Of a stretch of DNA of 42,385 nucleotides, positions 1 to 10,617 are shown piece after piece; the stretch's first letter is position 1, and every line of letters begins with the position of its first letter. The translations under genes were made by a program, and so were the position numbers. Under the pieces are notes generated by a model. It searched no databases. It had not been told where the DNA came from and saw only the letters and a list, made by a program, of their open reading frames with translations. This DNA is from Ceraceosorus guamensis. Taxonomy: Eukaryota > Basidiomycota > Exobasidiomycetes > Ceraceosorales > Ceraceosoraceae. The DNA lies in assembly GCF_003144195.1 (NCBI RefSeq), contig NW_020290117.1:1-42385 (forward strand). The letters run 5' to 3'.

Positions 1-10
1 CCTTCCGCAG

Positions 11-45
11 CCCCCCCCCCCCCCCCCCCCCCCCCCCCACCCCCC
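11..45. repeat. Poly-C/poly-G tract in a TCTP intron
   Basis: Twenty-eight C, one A, then six C on the plus strand, beginning 12 bases inside the intron that follows the third coding exon of TCTP. The exact length is likely uncertain, since homopolymers of this size are prone to assembly error. A G-run of this kind could fold as a G-quadruplex in the pre-mRNA, because the gene reads the G strand; that is inference. Confidence 0.9.
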
Positions 46-57
46 TGGACCACTTAC

Positions 58-838
58 CCTTGAAGTTGCCGACCACCTTCTTTGCAAAGGCACCGGCAGC
101 CTTTTCGAACGCGTCCACGCGATCGGGGTTCTCCGCTGCCAATCTAGTCTTGACGGCTTTCATGTACCCCTGCGAATGCCGCAGGTCGACAGGAATGGCA
201 GTGGTCAGCAAAATGCAGCACCTCGGTTGCGCGAGCGCTGTGATTGCTGCTGCCCTGTGGAATTGCCAGAGTGGCAAGTGTCCTCTGGACCGTGTCGACG
301 CCGAATCAATGTAGCTTGGCATGCCTTCGCCGTCGCCTCTCAGCAACTCTCGGGTACGAGTGCGAGCCGACTGATCATGGTGCTCGGCAACAGCACCACC
401 CATATCTAGCGGCGCATGGGCGCGATTTGTACAATTCCAGACGAGACATCACCGGGGAAAAGAAAGGGGGAAGACACTTACCTTGAGGTGTGCGAGGTAG
501 GACTTCTTGTCGAAGGTGGTGTTCTGCAGGCGGAAAGTGTGAACGACGTTGATGACAGTCTGAGCACCGCTCTCGAGTGCCTCCGCCTGCTCCTCTGCAG
601 AAGGGTTTCCACCGATGTCGACATCGCCCTCCTTGACGACGATCTGAGCGGCATCCACTTCGTACACCACGTCATCCACCTCGCTGATCTTGTATCCATC
701 AGAGACGAGCTCGTCGCCGGAAATGGCATCGGTGTAAAGCTGCAAAATGAAGGAGCGGGCTCTTAGCATTCAGCAAGGGAAGATTCTTGTGACCGTATGG
801 TTGGGCAATCAAATGCTCGCATCTTGACCCACCTTCAT
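58..838 (-). CDS. TCTP: Translationally controlled tumour protein (TCTP/TMA19), 3' end beyond window
   Basis: Conserved cytosolic protein linked to translation, growth and stress; the yeast form (Tma19/Mmi1) associates with ribosomes and mitochondria. Exons on the minus strand: 838-833 (only ATG AAG), 739-482, 169-58, all with GT-AG borders and continuous phase. The protein begins MKLYTDAISGDEL, carries the TCTP signature IGGNPSAEEQAE near residue 47, then the helical pair around KSYLAHLK and GYMKAVKTRLAAENPDRVD, and stops inside the window at VVGNFK with one base (G) of the next codon, expected to be Asp. The 93-nt first intron follows two codons only; the second is 312 nt, long for this window. 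The following intron contains the C28 tract, so the last exon (roughly 50 residues in the family) lies outside. The start was chosen because MKLYTD matches the usual N-terminus and the longer open frame is intron sequence. Confidence 0.94.
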
Positions 839-1819
839 GATGTGCTGTAGAGTCTGAAGCGGTGTGGGAATGTGCGATGAGAAGGTATGCAGGGATGAGA
901 GTTGATGGACAAAGCGATGATTGCGGTGGTGCAAAGAACGTCGATGCCATCGTTGCAAGCTTTTGCAAGATTTGCCCGCGCCGCCAGAGAAAGCACACCC
1001 GCTAGCCGATGGCAACGCAGCAGACAGCGCGCTTTCTTCTTGCGCGTGCACTACACTTGATGCCAAACAAAAAAAAAATCTCGAGGCCTTGCGTGCACTC
1101 ACTCAAACTCTTCTCTTGACTAGCTGCTGCTGCTGCTGCTGCAGGCGCAACTGAGGAAGGCAGGCGCGCGGCAGCACACCACAGCACACCATGACACAGC
1201 GCGAACGCGTGCGTGCATCACGCCTCGGACTCCTCAGTCTCACCTTGTTTTGATCACGCACCGCGGCAGCTGAGGCGCTCACCTTTCCACCATAGTGCCC
1301 CTTGCTGCGACGTGCTGGTGTGGCGCACGCGGCTTGCACCGGCGCAGCCATGCAGCTATATAGCCCATGCAGAGCTATGCAGATGAAACCAATCAAGATT
1401 TCAAAGCGCTCTTCAATGTCTCGTCTTCGCGCCAACCTCGCACAGCTAGGGCGCGCAGGCGTGCAGCCAATTAAGCAGCGAAGCTATACAGGCAAGTTGC
1501 TTATGGGCACGTGGCTATGCACAGTCAGTACATGCTCACGACTGTACCATCCCATCAAGCAGGCTCGTGTTCGGGTCACGGTCGAGGTCCAACCGAAAAT
1601 GGCCATCTTGAGCAAGATCCACGCTTCTTCTCCATCACGATCCGTGGCGGCAGTGTACATCCTGCGCCTCAAGCCGCGACTAGGCGATCGTTTCTTGAAA
1701 CGCTCACGTCAGCTGACGTGCTGGTGTCCCACGCACTCGGGCTACGATGACGATATGATTGAGAGCAAAGAGGTGCGTAAATGTCTTCCTCACAGGAGAG
1801 CATGTGACCTTCAGACTTG
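839..1819. other. Intergenic: TCTP promoter and tail of the MFS gene
   Basis: About 980 bases between the TCTP start (minus) and the stop of the upstream MFS gene (minus). It must hold the TCTP promoter and 5' UTR and the MFS terminator. Visible items are a (GCT)n run at 1123-1142 and an AGCTATATAGCC stretch near 1355, a possible TATA element 500 bases from TCTP. Open frames on both strands here show no recognisable protein. Confidence 0.6.
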
Positions 1820-4557
1820 TCAAGCCTTCAAAGAATGTTGCACCTCCTTGTCAGGACAAGCCGGCGGCTTGACTTCGGCATCGCGCTCTACATCATGAGC
1901 CGTGCTGGTCTCGGAGACAGTGTGAGGAGTCGCGCCTTGCACAATCGGCCTCTGACCAGCTAATGTCTCCTTCTGCATCTTTCTCCTCTCCTTTTCGTTT
2001 TGTCTCTCCCGCCATCTCCTCATCTTTTCCCTCTGCTGCTGCATGCTCTCTTGCCTTTCCTCTTCTTCTTTCGCAATCTGTCGCGCAACTTTGGACATGC
2101 CTCTCACCCTCTCCCCAAAGAAGAGGAGGAAAAAGGGACACAGACCCAGAATCGCTGCAATGGCGCCCAAGATCGACGAGGCGACGGGCGGCCTCAGATT
2201 GCCGTACATGGCTGGAGCAAAGAGCGGAAAACTACCAGCAAAGACGTTTCGCAACCAAGATTGGGCTGCGAGAAATCGTGGGCAGATGTTAGTGGAAAGC
2301 TAGCGCCAAGGCGCACAATCTTCGGACGGGGAAAAGGCCGCTCACCTGCGAGGCCAGAAGATGCGTAAGCTTCAAAGACGTCGGCAAAGTACAAGAACAC
2401 TGCGATGTTGGGCGAAAGGTGGAATGGGGCAATCAGCTGGCTTTTCATGCATCTTAGAAGACGTGGTCGCTCGACAACGCGCACCTGCCAAGTAGATGGG
2501 GAAGATGGCCGAGGCAAAGATGCCGAGCATCACGATGGGTACTGCCGGATGGACCGAAGCTTGCTGTAGGTGCAGCGCAGATGAGCCTCTCAGCCATCAG
2601 CACCATGGCAGCACACGCAACGATTCAAGCCCACTCACGCCTGTCCAAGCGAATCCAAACATAGCAGCAGGAGCAAGCACGGCTCCGACGCAGCTCCAAT
2701 AGAGCCTAGCTTCGGGTCTAGGTTTGTCGGGCGCAGCTTTGGCAGCTTCTCGATTGTAAAGCTTTTCCTGGTGCAGATGTGCAAAGAAACCTACGATGCC
2801 CCCTAGTCCCAGCACCGAAAGGACGGAAGATCGAGCTGCTTCAGACCAGCCGTACGCTTCGAAGACGGTGGGAGTACCTTGGAGCAATAGAAAGAGAGTA
2901 CCCCACAAGAAGCCTAGGGTGAAGAGAGATGCGAGAGTCAGAAATTCGGCTGCGACGGCTTCATCCGACTCAGCCCGACGCACCTATCCACGTGCTGAAG
3001 AACAAGACAATGGGCTCGGTGACGAGCCAGACGGCAGGTCTACACAGGCTAATCTTTACAGCCGTCCAAAAGCTGGACCTCTCGTCATCCGCTCTGCACC
3101 TGTGCAATTTGCCCGTCTCCCTTGTCAGTCTTTTAGCCTTGCGACTGAGCAGAACTGGACCTCTTGTTTCTCGGAGACCGATGGCATAGAGTGCAAAGGA
3201 GAAGAAGGCCATGGCGCAAAGCCACCAGAATGTGATTCGCCATCCCACGTGCTCCGCTGTGTACGCTCCCGCCACTGGACCTATCCCTTGCCCAACCTGC
3301 GCAAGGCCCGAAACCGCTTTCGCTGTGAGCATCCTGCGCAAGCTTGCGACGTCGAAGCTGCACACCACTCACGAAAATGCCTAGGGCAAAGATGGCCATG
3401 GGTATACCACGGCTTGAAGCTGGAAAGACGTCTGAAACACTTCCTCCGACTATTATGGGAGGCCGTCGCCCGCGACGCGTGTCAGCAGGGCAGCATCGAG
3501 CTCTTTTAGCGGTGCGCAGCGTGCTCAGGCGACACTCACCCATGCTATTGCCCACACTGGCTGCCATGCCCTGCACAAACCGGCTGAGAATGATGGCGTA
3601 CACGTTCGGAGCGAGAGCTTGCGGGATGAACATAACCCTGATGAGGGTGCGGCACGAGCGAAAGGGGAAAGAGAAACGAGTCAGTAGGTTCGTTGGCAGA
3701 TGTGCACCGTCTCTCTCCGTTTGCTCACGCATTGAGAAAGACGGCGACCATGTAGATCGGTGTGCGACCATATATCTCCGAGAGCGGTGCGAGCAACAAA
3801 GGCGTAAAGGCGATTCCTATAGAGAGGTATGCCGTATTGCCCAGCAAGTACACCTCCGTCGTCGTGTTAAGGTCGACGAGGGCGCCTGATTGGGTCGTGC
3901 CGTACGCTGTGGCGTTGACGGCTGTAATGGCGCTGAAACCTATGCAGATGCAGATGATCATCACTCTTCGACCTGAGTAAGATCGATTGAGCGCGAGCGC
4001 GATGAGCCCCGCGAAAAAGGTGCCAGGAAGGGTTCAGCAAGTCGGTATTGGAAACGAGACGCGATGCAATGAGAAGATGCTGCGCTTCGCCTGCGGTTCG
4101 TGCGAGAATGGAGAGAGAGCTCACCGAAAGACCAATTGTAGGGATTTTCGGGATCGCCATCTGCCCACTCCACGTAGATCGCAGCTGGTTCGCTTCGTGT
4201 CTGTGTCAAAGCTGCGCTTGGAGCAGCCGCAAGACCTCTGTGCTGCTCCGCTTTCCCCTCCTCCTCTTTCCCGCTCGCAATCTCGACTCTGCTCGTGTCC
4301 TTCCCATCCACGTTCTCAGCTTGGAAGCCTGCCTGGCTTGAAGCGGCCTGAGCAGCATCGCGTCGAGTAGATGTGCTGTCGATCGAGGAAGAGTTCGATC
4401 GATGCGCGTGCTTGCGAGTGTTTGAAGGGGGAGAGTCGCTAGTGCTCAGCCGGGCTGGCGCGTAGAATGCCGGAGGATGGTGCGGGGCAAAAGCGACGTT
4501 GCTGCTGGGACTGCCTGGACCGTCTTGACTCGCAGCTTCACATCTCGAGCGTGACAT
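1820..4557 (-). CDS. MFS transporter, DHA1 (Tpo1/Flr1-like) drug:H+ antiporter family
   Basis: Plasma-membrane proton antiporter of the fungal DHA1 group, which exports polyamines, drugs or toxins; the substrate cannot be told here. Nine exons in consistent phase: 4557-4125, 3972-3729, 3637-3540, 3449-3373, 3296-2984, 2913-2639, 2563-2485, 2399-2346, 2265-1820, giving about 672 aa. Residues 1-128 form a Ser/Gln-rich cytosolic tail, followed by the family hallmark WADGDPENPYNWSFG (131-145), then the first membrane span (VMIICICIGFSAITAVNA). Other signatures are PLSEIYGRTPIY (loop 2-3), GNSMVGGSVSDVF with a following RG, and VGQGIGPVAGAYTAEHVGWR (antiporter motif C region). The C-terminus is a charged Glu/Arg/Gln helix of about 80 residues after the last span. 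An in-frame ATG at 4683 could add 42 residues; I chose 4557 because the tail before the hallmark is already long. Exon 8 is only 54 nt. Confidence 0.87.
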
Positions 4558-4944
4558 GGTCTGCTCTTTGTCTATCCGACGATGTCGCAAAGGAAGCGCT
4601 GCCCTTGTTTTATCCCGAGGAGCATCAGCACGAAGCGCGCGATTCAGTGAAATGTGGCAAGCAGGTGCAAGGCTGTGAAGCATAAGATGCAATTTTGAGA
4701 GATGGAGTACGATGACCTTCGTCGATTCCCATGCAATGACTCGAACGGAACCGATGATCCTCTGTGCAAAAAAAGGCCTCCCTTTCGGGGCCGAACATGG
4801 GCACGAGAGCAGTGGCGGGTGAACCTCCTGTAGCTCGATCTGTACGGCGCGGTGTCTTCGGGCAAACTTTCAACCGCACGGCGCTGCGACAATTCAGTCG
4901 GTCGGTCGATCGTCTTGCAGTCATGAGCCTGAGTCAAACCAGCA

Positions 4945-4986
4945 CAGTCAGAGTCAGAGTCAGAGTCAGAGTCAGAGTCAGAGTCA
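4945..4986. repeat. GAGTCA hexanucleotide microsatellite
   Basis: Six perfect tandem GAGTCA units preceded by one imperfect unit (CAGTCA). On the other strand each unit reads TGACTC, the core of the Gcn4/AP-1 bZIP site TGACTCA. It lies about 390 bases upstream of the MFS transporter start. A role as a bZIP array is inference; simple repeat slippage is the plain explanation. Confidence 0.9.
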
Positions 4987-5542
4987 GGACGCGGAGTACA
5001 TAGATGACAATTCGCTAATAACATTCACAAGTCTGCCAATTATTGTAGCCTGTCGTTTTGGCGATGTATTTGCCTTTGCCGCGTCTGAGACATCTGACAC
5101 TCGCGACATTTGACAGTCGTGAGTCACATCAGTCACGAATCTCTTTTTGACTTAAGTGGGTGGCTGCGATATCCACCACGCACTTGTTACCATTTACCCA
5201 CCGCGAGCATGGGCATTCCTCACGAGGCGCGATACAGCATGGGCGCCCCACCGAATCGCCGATCCCTTCGCGTCATTGTGTGCCATGCCTCTTGCATCGT
5301 GGCAGGTGACATGACAGCAGGTGGCGTGCACATGTCTGTTCCTCGGCTTGATCGATCCTGCGTCGATCGCTGAAGCTGTCTGGCAGCTTATAGCCAGATC
5401 TACAAGGTACAGCATGCCACGATCGACTTTCTGCGACTCGCTCTCCTCGGCCAAGCGCGCAATCAAGCTGTCAGCATAGCGTGCATCTGTCAGCAAACTT
5501 GTGACTGCACTCTTCGGGACTCTCGATGCCGCGCGGGGGTGT

Positions 5543-5586
<44 letters not shown>
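5543..5586. repeat. Poly-G run of 44 bases
   Basis: Uninterrupted G run following GGGGGTGT. It is in the middle of the divergent intergenic region and codes for nothing believable. Its length should be treated as approximate. Confidence 0.9.
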
Positions 5587-5587
<1 letters not shown>

Positions 5588-5961
5588 GCACTCGTGGCTG
5601 CGCACATGAGATCGCACGCACGCACAAGCGACTCGACTGTTGTGACTTTGACTCTACCGACTACTGCGACCCAAAATTTTGGATCATATCCAGCAGCAGC
5701 GAGGTGGAAAGTCCGATCAAGGGGCGCTCCCCGCAAGTGAACGTCGAGAAGATTCTCGCCAACCTCATTCACAACTTTTTGTGATGACGCGCGATACTCA
5801 TCACTCTCGTACGCAACAACAACAACCTCCACCGCCGATATCCGCCTGCAATCACCAAATCGTGAATGGCGAATTGCGAATTGTGAATCGTGAATATGAA
5901 TGTCCGATTCACACCTCGCGATTCGGTGAATGATATCGACTTCAAGACTCAGACTGCATGC

Positions 5962-5973
5962 CATGCATGCATG
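5962..5973. repeat. 12-mer CATGCATGCATG, copy 1
   Basis: Exact self-complementary 12-mer, about 485 bases upstream of the alpha/beta hydrolase start. Identical copies occur at 15356 and 22589. Confidence 0.8.
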
Positions 5974-6456
5974 GCTTTATTGCGTGCGTGCGTCGGGCCG
6001 GAAGATGCGGTCAATGTTTGCGAATCAAAACGTGAATTCACCCAAGTGGTGGTCCCATTCACGCGAGAGGCCAGCGACGTCCAGATTCCCATATCGATAG
6101 TCGTGAGTACCTGAGCCCGATTCAATTCTGATTCATGACGTGATTGAGACAGAGAGGACTGCAGCTACACTTCATAATTGACGAGTCTTGAGTGCCAGCG
6201 TGAAAGGAACGGAGATCAGATCTTCTTCCCGCGTGCACCACTACCACCACCCTGACCCACACCCCATCTCGACAGCAGACCTTGCTCGAGGGCAGAGCAG
6301 ACCCAAAGCCGATCTTCGAAAGGGAATAAGCATCATCTTTATGCTTCGTGCAGGTCTAAAAGTTCACCAACAAGCACCCTGAATGAAGAGTCAGAATCTG
6401 GATTAACACCTGGACCATCTCTTCGTGCGCACACGTGACGTGTTGTGCCCATCAAG

Positions 6457-8317
6457 ATGCCGCTCGATGCTAGCCAGACGTTGGGCGTCGAGGTTCCCAT
6501 TCCTCCCTACCTGCTGCTCCCGCTGCTCAAGTCGCCCTTGCATGGCGATGCCAACGCATCTCCCTCCATCCCAACACCGCCCATCACCACGACGTACAAA
6601 GAGTGGACGCGAACCACGCACTTTTTGCCCGCCGCATTTCCTCGCGCCCACACGCTTTGCGTAGCTCCAGCCTTGACACGTCCCACCCTCCCCACATCCA
6701 AGGAGCACGAGCGACGATTGCGCAAGGAAGAGTTTGGGCGTTGGAAAGATCACTGGAAAGGATTTTCTGCACAGGATTACTTTCCTGCCAGGTCGGAGCG
6801 GGAGGCTGATGAGACAGCACAGAGGTTGGCACAGGAACAACAGTCGACACCTCTTTGGAATGTGGTGCAGAGATGGTGCAGGAGAGGCTGCGAGGTGCCA
6901 GAGAATGGACTGATCCTTATCGCTGCTCATGCCAATGGCATGCACAAGGAGGTGAGCAGGGCGCACAGAGCATAGCATAGCCCATGCATTACAAGTCGTC
7001 AAAGTCCCACAGAGCAGTGCGCTTACGGGACGACTGGCTGCTGGCACTTTCAGACGTTTGAGCCGTGCTTGGAAGCCTTGATACACCACTCCAGCACGCC
7101 CATAGCTGAGATCTGGTCGCTCGATACCATCGACTCTGGCTTTTCGGGTGTGGTGAACGAGGGCAAGCTGGGCCCTTCAGGTGAGCAGTCGAGCTCCGCG
7201 GACCCCTTTGCATGACCTCGTATCGTTGACTCGTTTGTGACTCTTTGCGACGCGGGCAGCGTCTTGGTGCGATCAAGCGAGAGATCTCCTGAATCTCATT
7301 CATCACTTGCCAGAGCCCGGACAAGCTGCTCCGGACGTGCTGAGATGGAAAGAGAGGGGAGGTTTTGCAGGCACGAGACCCATAGTGGGCATCGGACATA
7401 GCTACAGTGAGTCACAATCGTACGTGGAGACAGTCTATCTCGATGGCCCGTTTCGAGACTACAGACTGAAGGATGAATGCTTGCGCTGGATACATCCTAA
7501 CACTGTCTGCTCCACCTGCTCCGCCTTCTTCGAGTGCAGGCGGCTCCGCAGTTCTTCGCTTGGCCTCAGCCGTTCCCACGGCGCTGGACGGAATCATCTT
7601 TATCGATCCCGTTCTTCTGCGGCCCGAAGTGCTCAGCAAGCGACCCAAGCCCGAGTTCAACGCTCGGGCTCAGGGAACAGTGGCAAGACGCGACGTCTTT
7701 TCGGACAGGTGAGCCAAAAAGGTCTTGTCCTGCAGGGGATTCTTGGTCCATTGATCCTCCCAACGTCCCACCTTCGCTTTCCCTGATGACGATCATCGTA
7801 GGCAAGAAGCGATGCGATATTTCCAGTCCAGACCTTTCTTCAGCAAGTGGCATCCTCGAGCGCTTCAAGCAATGGTAGAACATGGTCTAGTACCTCTGGA
7901 TCCCATCTCCGCGCCGCAAGGTGCCGTGCGGCTAGCCATGCATCGAGCCAGGGAAGCGGCAGTGTTTGGTCAAAGTTGGCAATCCACCTTGTCCTACGCT
8001 TCCGGTCTCATCAAGCGGCACACTTGCAAATTTCACGCCGTCCTCATGGGCAATTCGGACCTGATCACCGACGGCTTTGCGGACATCACGTTTGTAGAGG
8101 ATATCAAGGATTGGGGCGGTACTAGCCACATCATGCCCGGAAACCATCTCGTGGTGCAAGAGCAGCCGGACAAGCTGGGTGAGTCAGACGTCTGGCTACG
8201 CGTTCTTGATGCACAGCGCTCATTCGCGCTTTCGCGCCCCTGCTTTCAGGCGAACATCTCGCTACAGTGCTCGATGCGTGGTACGCACATCGACCCAGCT
8301 TCGAGGCTAGGTTATGA
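6457..8317 (+). CDS. Alpha/beta hydrolase with C-terminal peroxisomal signal (Lpx1-like)
   Basis: Serine hydrolase of the alpha/beta fold, probably a lipase or esterase of the peroxisome. Six exons in phase: 6457-6951, 7054-7180, 7260-7406, 7540-7708, 7802-8178, 8250-8317; 460 aa. Seen directly: the nucleophile elbow GIGHSYSG with Ser255 split from its flank by intron 3; a canonical GxSxG would need Gly where Ser257 stands, but a small residue there is tolerated by the fold. ILIAAHANGMHKE (about 153-165) resembles the oxyanion strand of fungal Lpx1-type proteins, and GTSHIMPGNHLV near the C-terminus offers the catalytic His. The protein ends EARL-stop, and ARL fits the PTS1 consensus. Start chosen at the first ATG; the gene is convergent with the next, 107 bases away. 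The substrate is unknown. A weaker reading is a non-catalytic member of the same fold. Confidence 0.8.
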
Positions 8318-8424
8318 CACCACTGTCGTCGATGCTGGACATCCAGGAACTCACACGCAAGACGAATAGACGCCCTCGCACTGCAATCACAACGCATGCC
8401 ATCGCCTTCACATTGCCCGAGGTA

Positions 8425-10617
8425 TCAATGACGCGAACGTGCTGCATCTTCCTGCTCTTCCCCTCCGCTTCTATGGCGATGAGTCCAGAACAAAGCCAAG
8501 CTGCCTAGGGCAGCTCCCAAAGCGCAGCCCGCTTTGGCAAGCCAGACCGCTTCTGGGTGACCCTTCTCGAGACCGAAGCTGTACACTGCCGAGGCTGTCA
8601 AGGGTACTAGGGTGAGGACGATGGTGCTAAGAATCTGGTTGGCTTGGATCGCTCTGGTCTGCTCTGAAGATGGGAGGGTATTGACCACCAGGGCTGTCCG
8701 AACGGAAACGGTCCCCGAAGCCAATTCCAGCATGATCACGCCTGGGATCAATAGCCTCCATGGCGGAATGTCAGGTGCGAGCGTTGCGCTCGAAAGCAAA
8801 GTCGTAGAGTCGGCGTGGGAATGAGAAAAGCGTCTGGCGAGCGCGATGAGCGTAAATGCTGTCGCGGCTACCAGATAGGATGCCAAGAGGATCACAAAGT
8901 CCAGCTTGCCATAGCTTTCCTTATCCTCTTCCTCATCGTCTTGACGCAACAATGGCGTAGTCTCGCCGGATGCAGCTCGAGCGTGGGCTTCGCGCTTGCT
9001 CTTGGCTCGCCGTGCCACACGTTTGCGAGCCCACGCGATTGAGCGAGGAAAAATGAGCGTGAGGTAAATGGCGCGTGTGCCCTGGATGAGGGTGACCAGA
9101 TAGCCATTCTGCACAACGTCAAACCCAAAGCTGTCCGAGTTGTAGAGCAGCAAGAGCGGCACGATGAAGATTTGAAAGGCTTCGTCGAATACTGTAATGA
9201 GACCGAGGTTGAGCAAGCGCAAATCCCACGTCTTGTCGGGTCTGCGCCGAGGAATAAAGATGCCGAGAGGACTAAGGATGTTGAGACTCGACGCTAGACG
9301 CTGCGCGGCTCCTGCCGTAGACGAGGTGGTGAGAAAACTGAATGTAGATGCTCGTCTGCTATCTCTCCAGTTGCGCTGCTCATTGCTGCCCTGTTGCTGA
9401 CTACCCGCCGAGACGTTCGACGTGTTCCTTTGGTCTTGTTCCTCATGTATCTCCCTCTCGGCTGAGTAAGCTCCAGCTGTACTCTCGTCCGAGCCGCCCA
9501 CGCGATGCTCCCAATCATCGATGAACGTGTGAACATGCTTTCTCTTACTTTCGGGTACGAATAGCAGCACATAGAGCACTGCAGTGGAGAACATGGCGAT
9601 ACCGCCGTAGAATGGCGCAAAGAATTGGCCTGTCGCAGCAGCGAGCCATCCACCCAACGTTGCGGCTGGAAAAGCGCCCAATTGACCAAAACCTTCGATG
9701 AAGCTCAGCGCGCTTGCTCTCGCCGCTTCGCCTGTGCAGTCCACCACGTAATTTTGCACTGCCATCCTTTGCGGAGCGCCGGCGCTGCCTTCGGCGGCAA
9801 CGATCCCAAGCGCGACCAGTGCGGGTGCTAGATAAGCTGTCAGTCTGGGCGACAGAGGAAAGGTCGCGTAACCAAAGACGATGACCAGATTGGAAAAGAG
9901 CAAAATCGGCTTTCGTCCAAAGCGGCGGGATAGAAAAGTCGCTCTTCCCAGCAGAATCAGCGACAGTATTGCGCCCGTTGTGGCCATACTCGCTGAGAAG
10001 GCAGACGTGGCTTGGGGCACCCATGGATCGGAGCAGGCGGACGATGTGGGCAGATGAGGGGTGGGCGGCAACCAAGACCTTGTTTTCTCAAGCAGGCGCA
10101 GCTCTGGACTCGCTAGCGTGGCTGACGAGACATTCCAGAGACCTGTGAGCAATTCGTTTGCTCTCTGGTGGTCGGGCGCTTGCTGTCCTGTACGCGCAGC
10201 GTGTACACGACACATGAGGAACGTGTAGAGGCTGTACACGCTGGGAAGTACCAGACCCTGGCCCAAGGCGCTCAAGAGAGCTAGGACGGCCATGTGATAA
10301 GCCGTAGCGTGACCGCTCGTCAAGCCTCGCCAGGCGTCCGTCAAGCCGAAAGCAATGCCATCGTCGTCGTCGTCATCGTCGTCCTGCTCCTCCTCCCCCT
10401 GACGCTGTTCCGCTCGCCCTTCGTCAGTAGAGCTTGCTTGACCACGTCGTTCTCGAGAGTCACCTTGGGTGCCACCGCCGCTGGAAGCCTGCCTGCCGGA
10501 TCTATCGCCGAGTCGTTGCTTGCCATCTGGATGATCCCCGCCCTTGTAGGTGGATGCATATCTGGGCTGTCGAGGACGTGGACGGGCAGGTCCGGTCCTT
10601 CGAGCACCTTGACTCAT
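8425..10617 (-). CDS. Intronless MFS transporter, unknown substrate
   Basis: Single open frame of 730 residues on the minus strand, starting at the ATG of MSQGARRTGPARP; 28 in-frame upstream codons lack an ATG. Residues 1-85 are hydrophilic, ending in an acidic run of about eight Asp coded by a GTC/GAC triplet repeat. Spans begin at AYHMAVLALLSALGQGLVLP. The MFS loop 2-3 motif is LSRRFGRKPILLFSN, followed by a span and by EGSAGAPQRMAVQNYVVDCTGEAARASALSF, which resembles the fourth and fifth spans of MFS proteins. A charged loop of about 150 residues rich in Ser, Gln and Glu separates the two halves, and another (RRAKSKREAHARAASGE) lies between spans 8 and 9. Being intronless beside many-intron genes is unusual here. 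It may be a diverged member of a tetracycline-resistance-like MFS group; the substrate cannot be stated. Confidence 0.85.
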   Translation of the reverse strand: MSQGARRTGPARPRPRQPRYASTYKGGDHPDGKQRLGDRSGRQASSGGGTQGDSRERRGQASSTDEGRAEQRQGEEEQDDDDDDDDGIAFGLTDAWRGLTSGHATAYHMAVLALLSALGQGLVLPSVYSLYTFLMCRVHAARTGQQAPDHQRANELLTGLWNVSSATLASPELRLLEKTRSWLPPTPHLPTSSACSDPWVPQATSAFSASMATTGAILSLILLGRATFLSRRFGRKPILLFSNLVIVFGYATFPLSPRLTAYLAPALVALGIVAAEGSAGAPQRMAVQNYVVDCTGEAARASALSFIEGFGQLGAFPAATLGGWLAAATGQFFAPFYGGIAMFSTAVLYVLLFVPESKRKHVHTFIDDWEHRVGGSDESTAGAYSAEREIHEEQDQRNTSNVSAGSQQQGSNEQRNWRDSRRASTFSFLTTSSTAGAAQRLASSLNILSPLGIFIPRRRPDKTWDLRLLNLGLITVFDEAFQIFIVPLLLLYNSDSFGFDVVQNGYLVTLIQGTRAIYLTLIFPRSIAWARKRVARRAKSKREAHARAASGETTPLLRQDDEEEDKESYGKLDFVILLASYLVAATAFTLIALARRFSHSHADSTTLLSSATLAPDIPPWRLLIPGVIMLELASGTVSVRTALVVNTLPSSEQTRAIQANQILSTIVLTLVPLTASAVYSFGLEKGHPEAVWLAKAGCALGAALGSLALFWTHRHRSGGEEQEDAARSRH

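Larger units (their letters stand above)
4558..6456. other. Long divergent intergenic region with repeats
   Basis: About 1.9 kb between the divergent starts of the MFS transporter and the alpha/beta hydrolase. It holds a GAGTCA hexamer array (4945-4986), a 44-base poly-G run (5543-5586), the 12-mer CATGCATGCATG (5962-5973), and many short words of the TCACGA/GTGAATC type between 5100 and 6150. A 256-codon open frame on the minus strand (5194-5964) passes through the poly-G run as poly-proline and is not believable as a gene. No other gene seen. Confidence 0.65.

Noticed and set aside
1123-1142. GCT triplet run as a coding poly-Ala/Leu/Gln stretch
   Set aside because: It lies upstream of TCTP with no gene model around it; treated as a simple repeat.
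1302-1898. 198-codon open frame on the plus strand
   Set aside because: It overlaps the C-terminal exon of the MFS transporter and the TCTP upstream region, and has no recognisable domain.
2796-3509. 237-codon open frame on the plus strand
   Set aside because: It is antisense to confirmed exons and introns of the MFS transporter.
5501-5784. Glycine-rich open frames on the plus strand
   Set aside because: They are translations of the same homopolymer and have no other support.
5194-5964. 256-codon open frame on the minus strand with a poly-proline stretch
   Set aside because: The proline run is the translation of the poly-G tract; it lies in promoter sequence and shows no domain.
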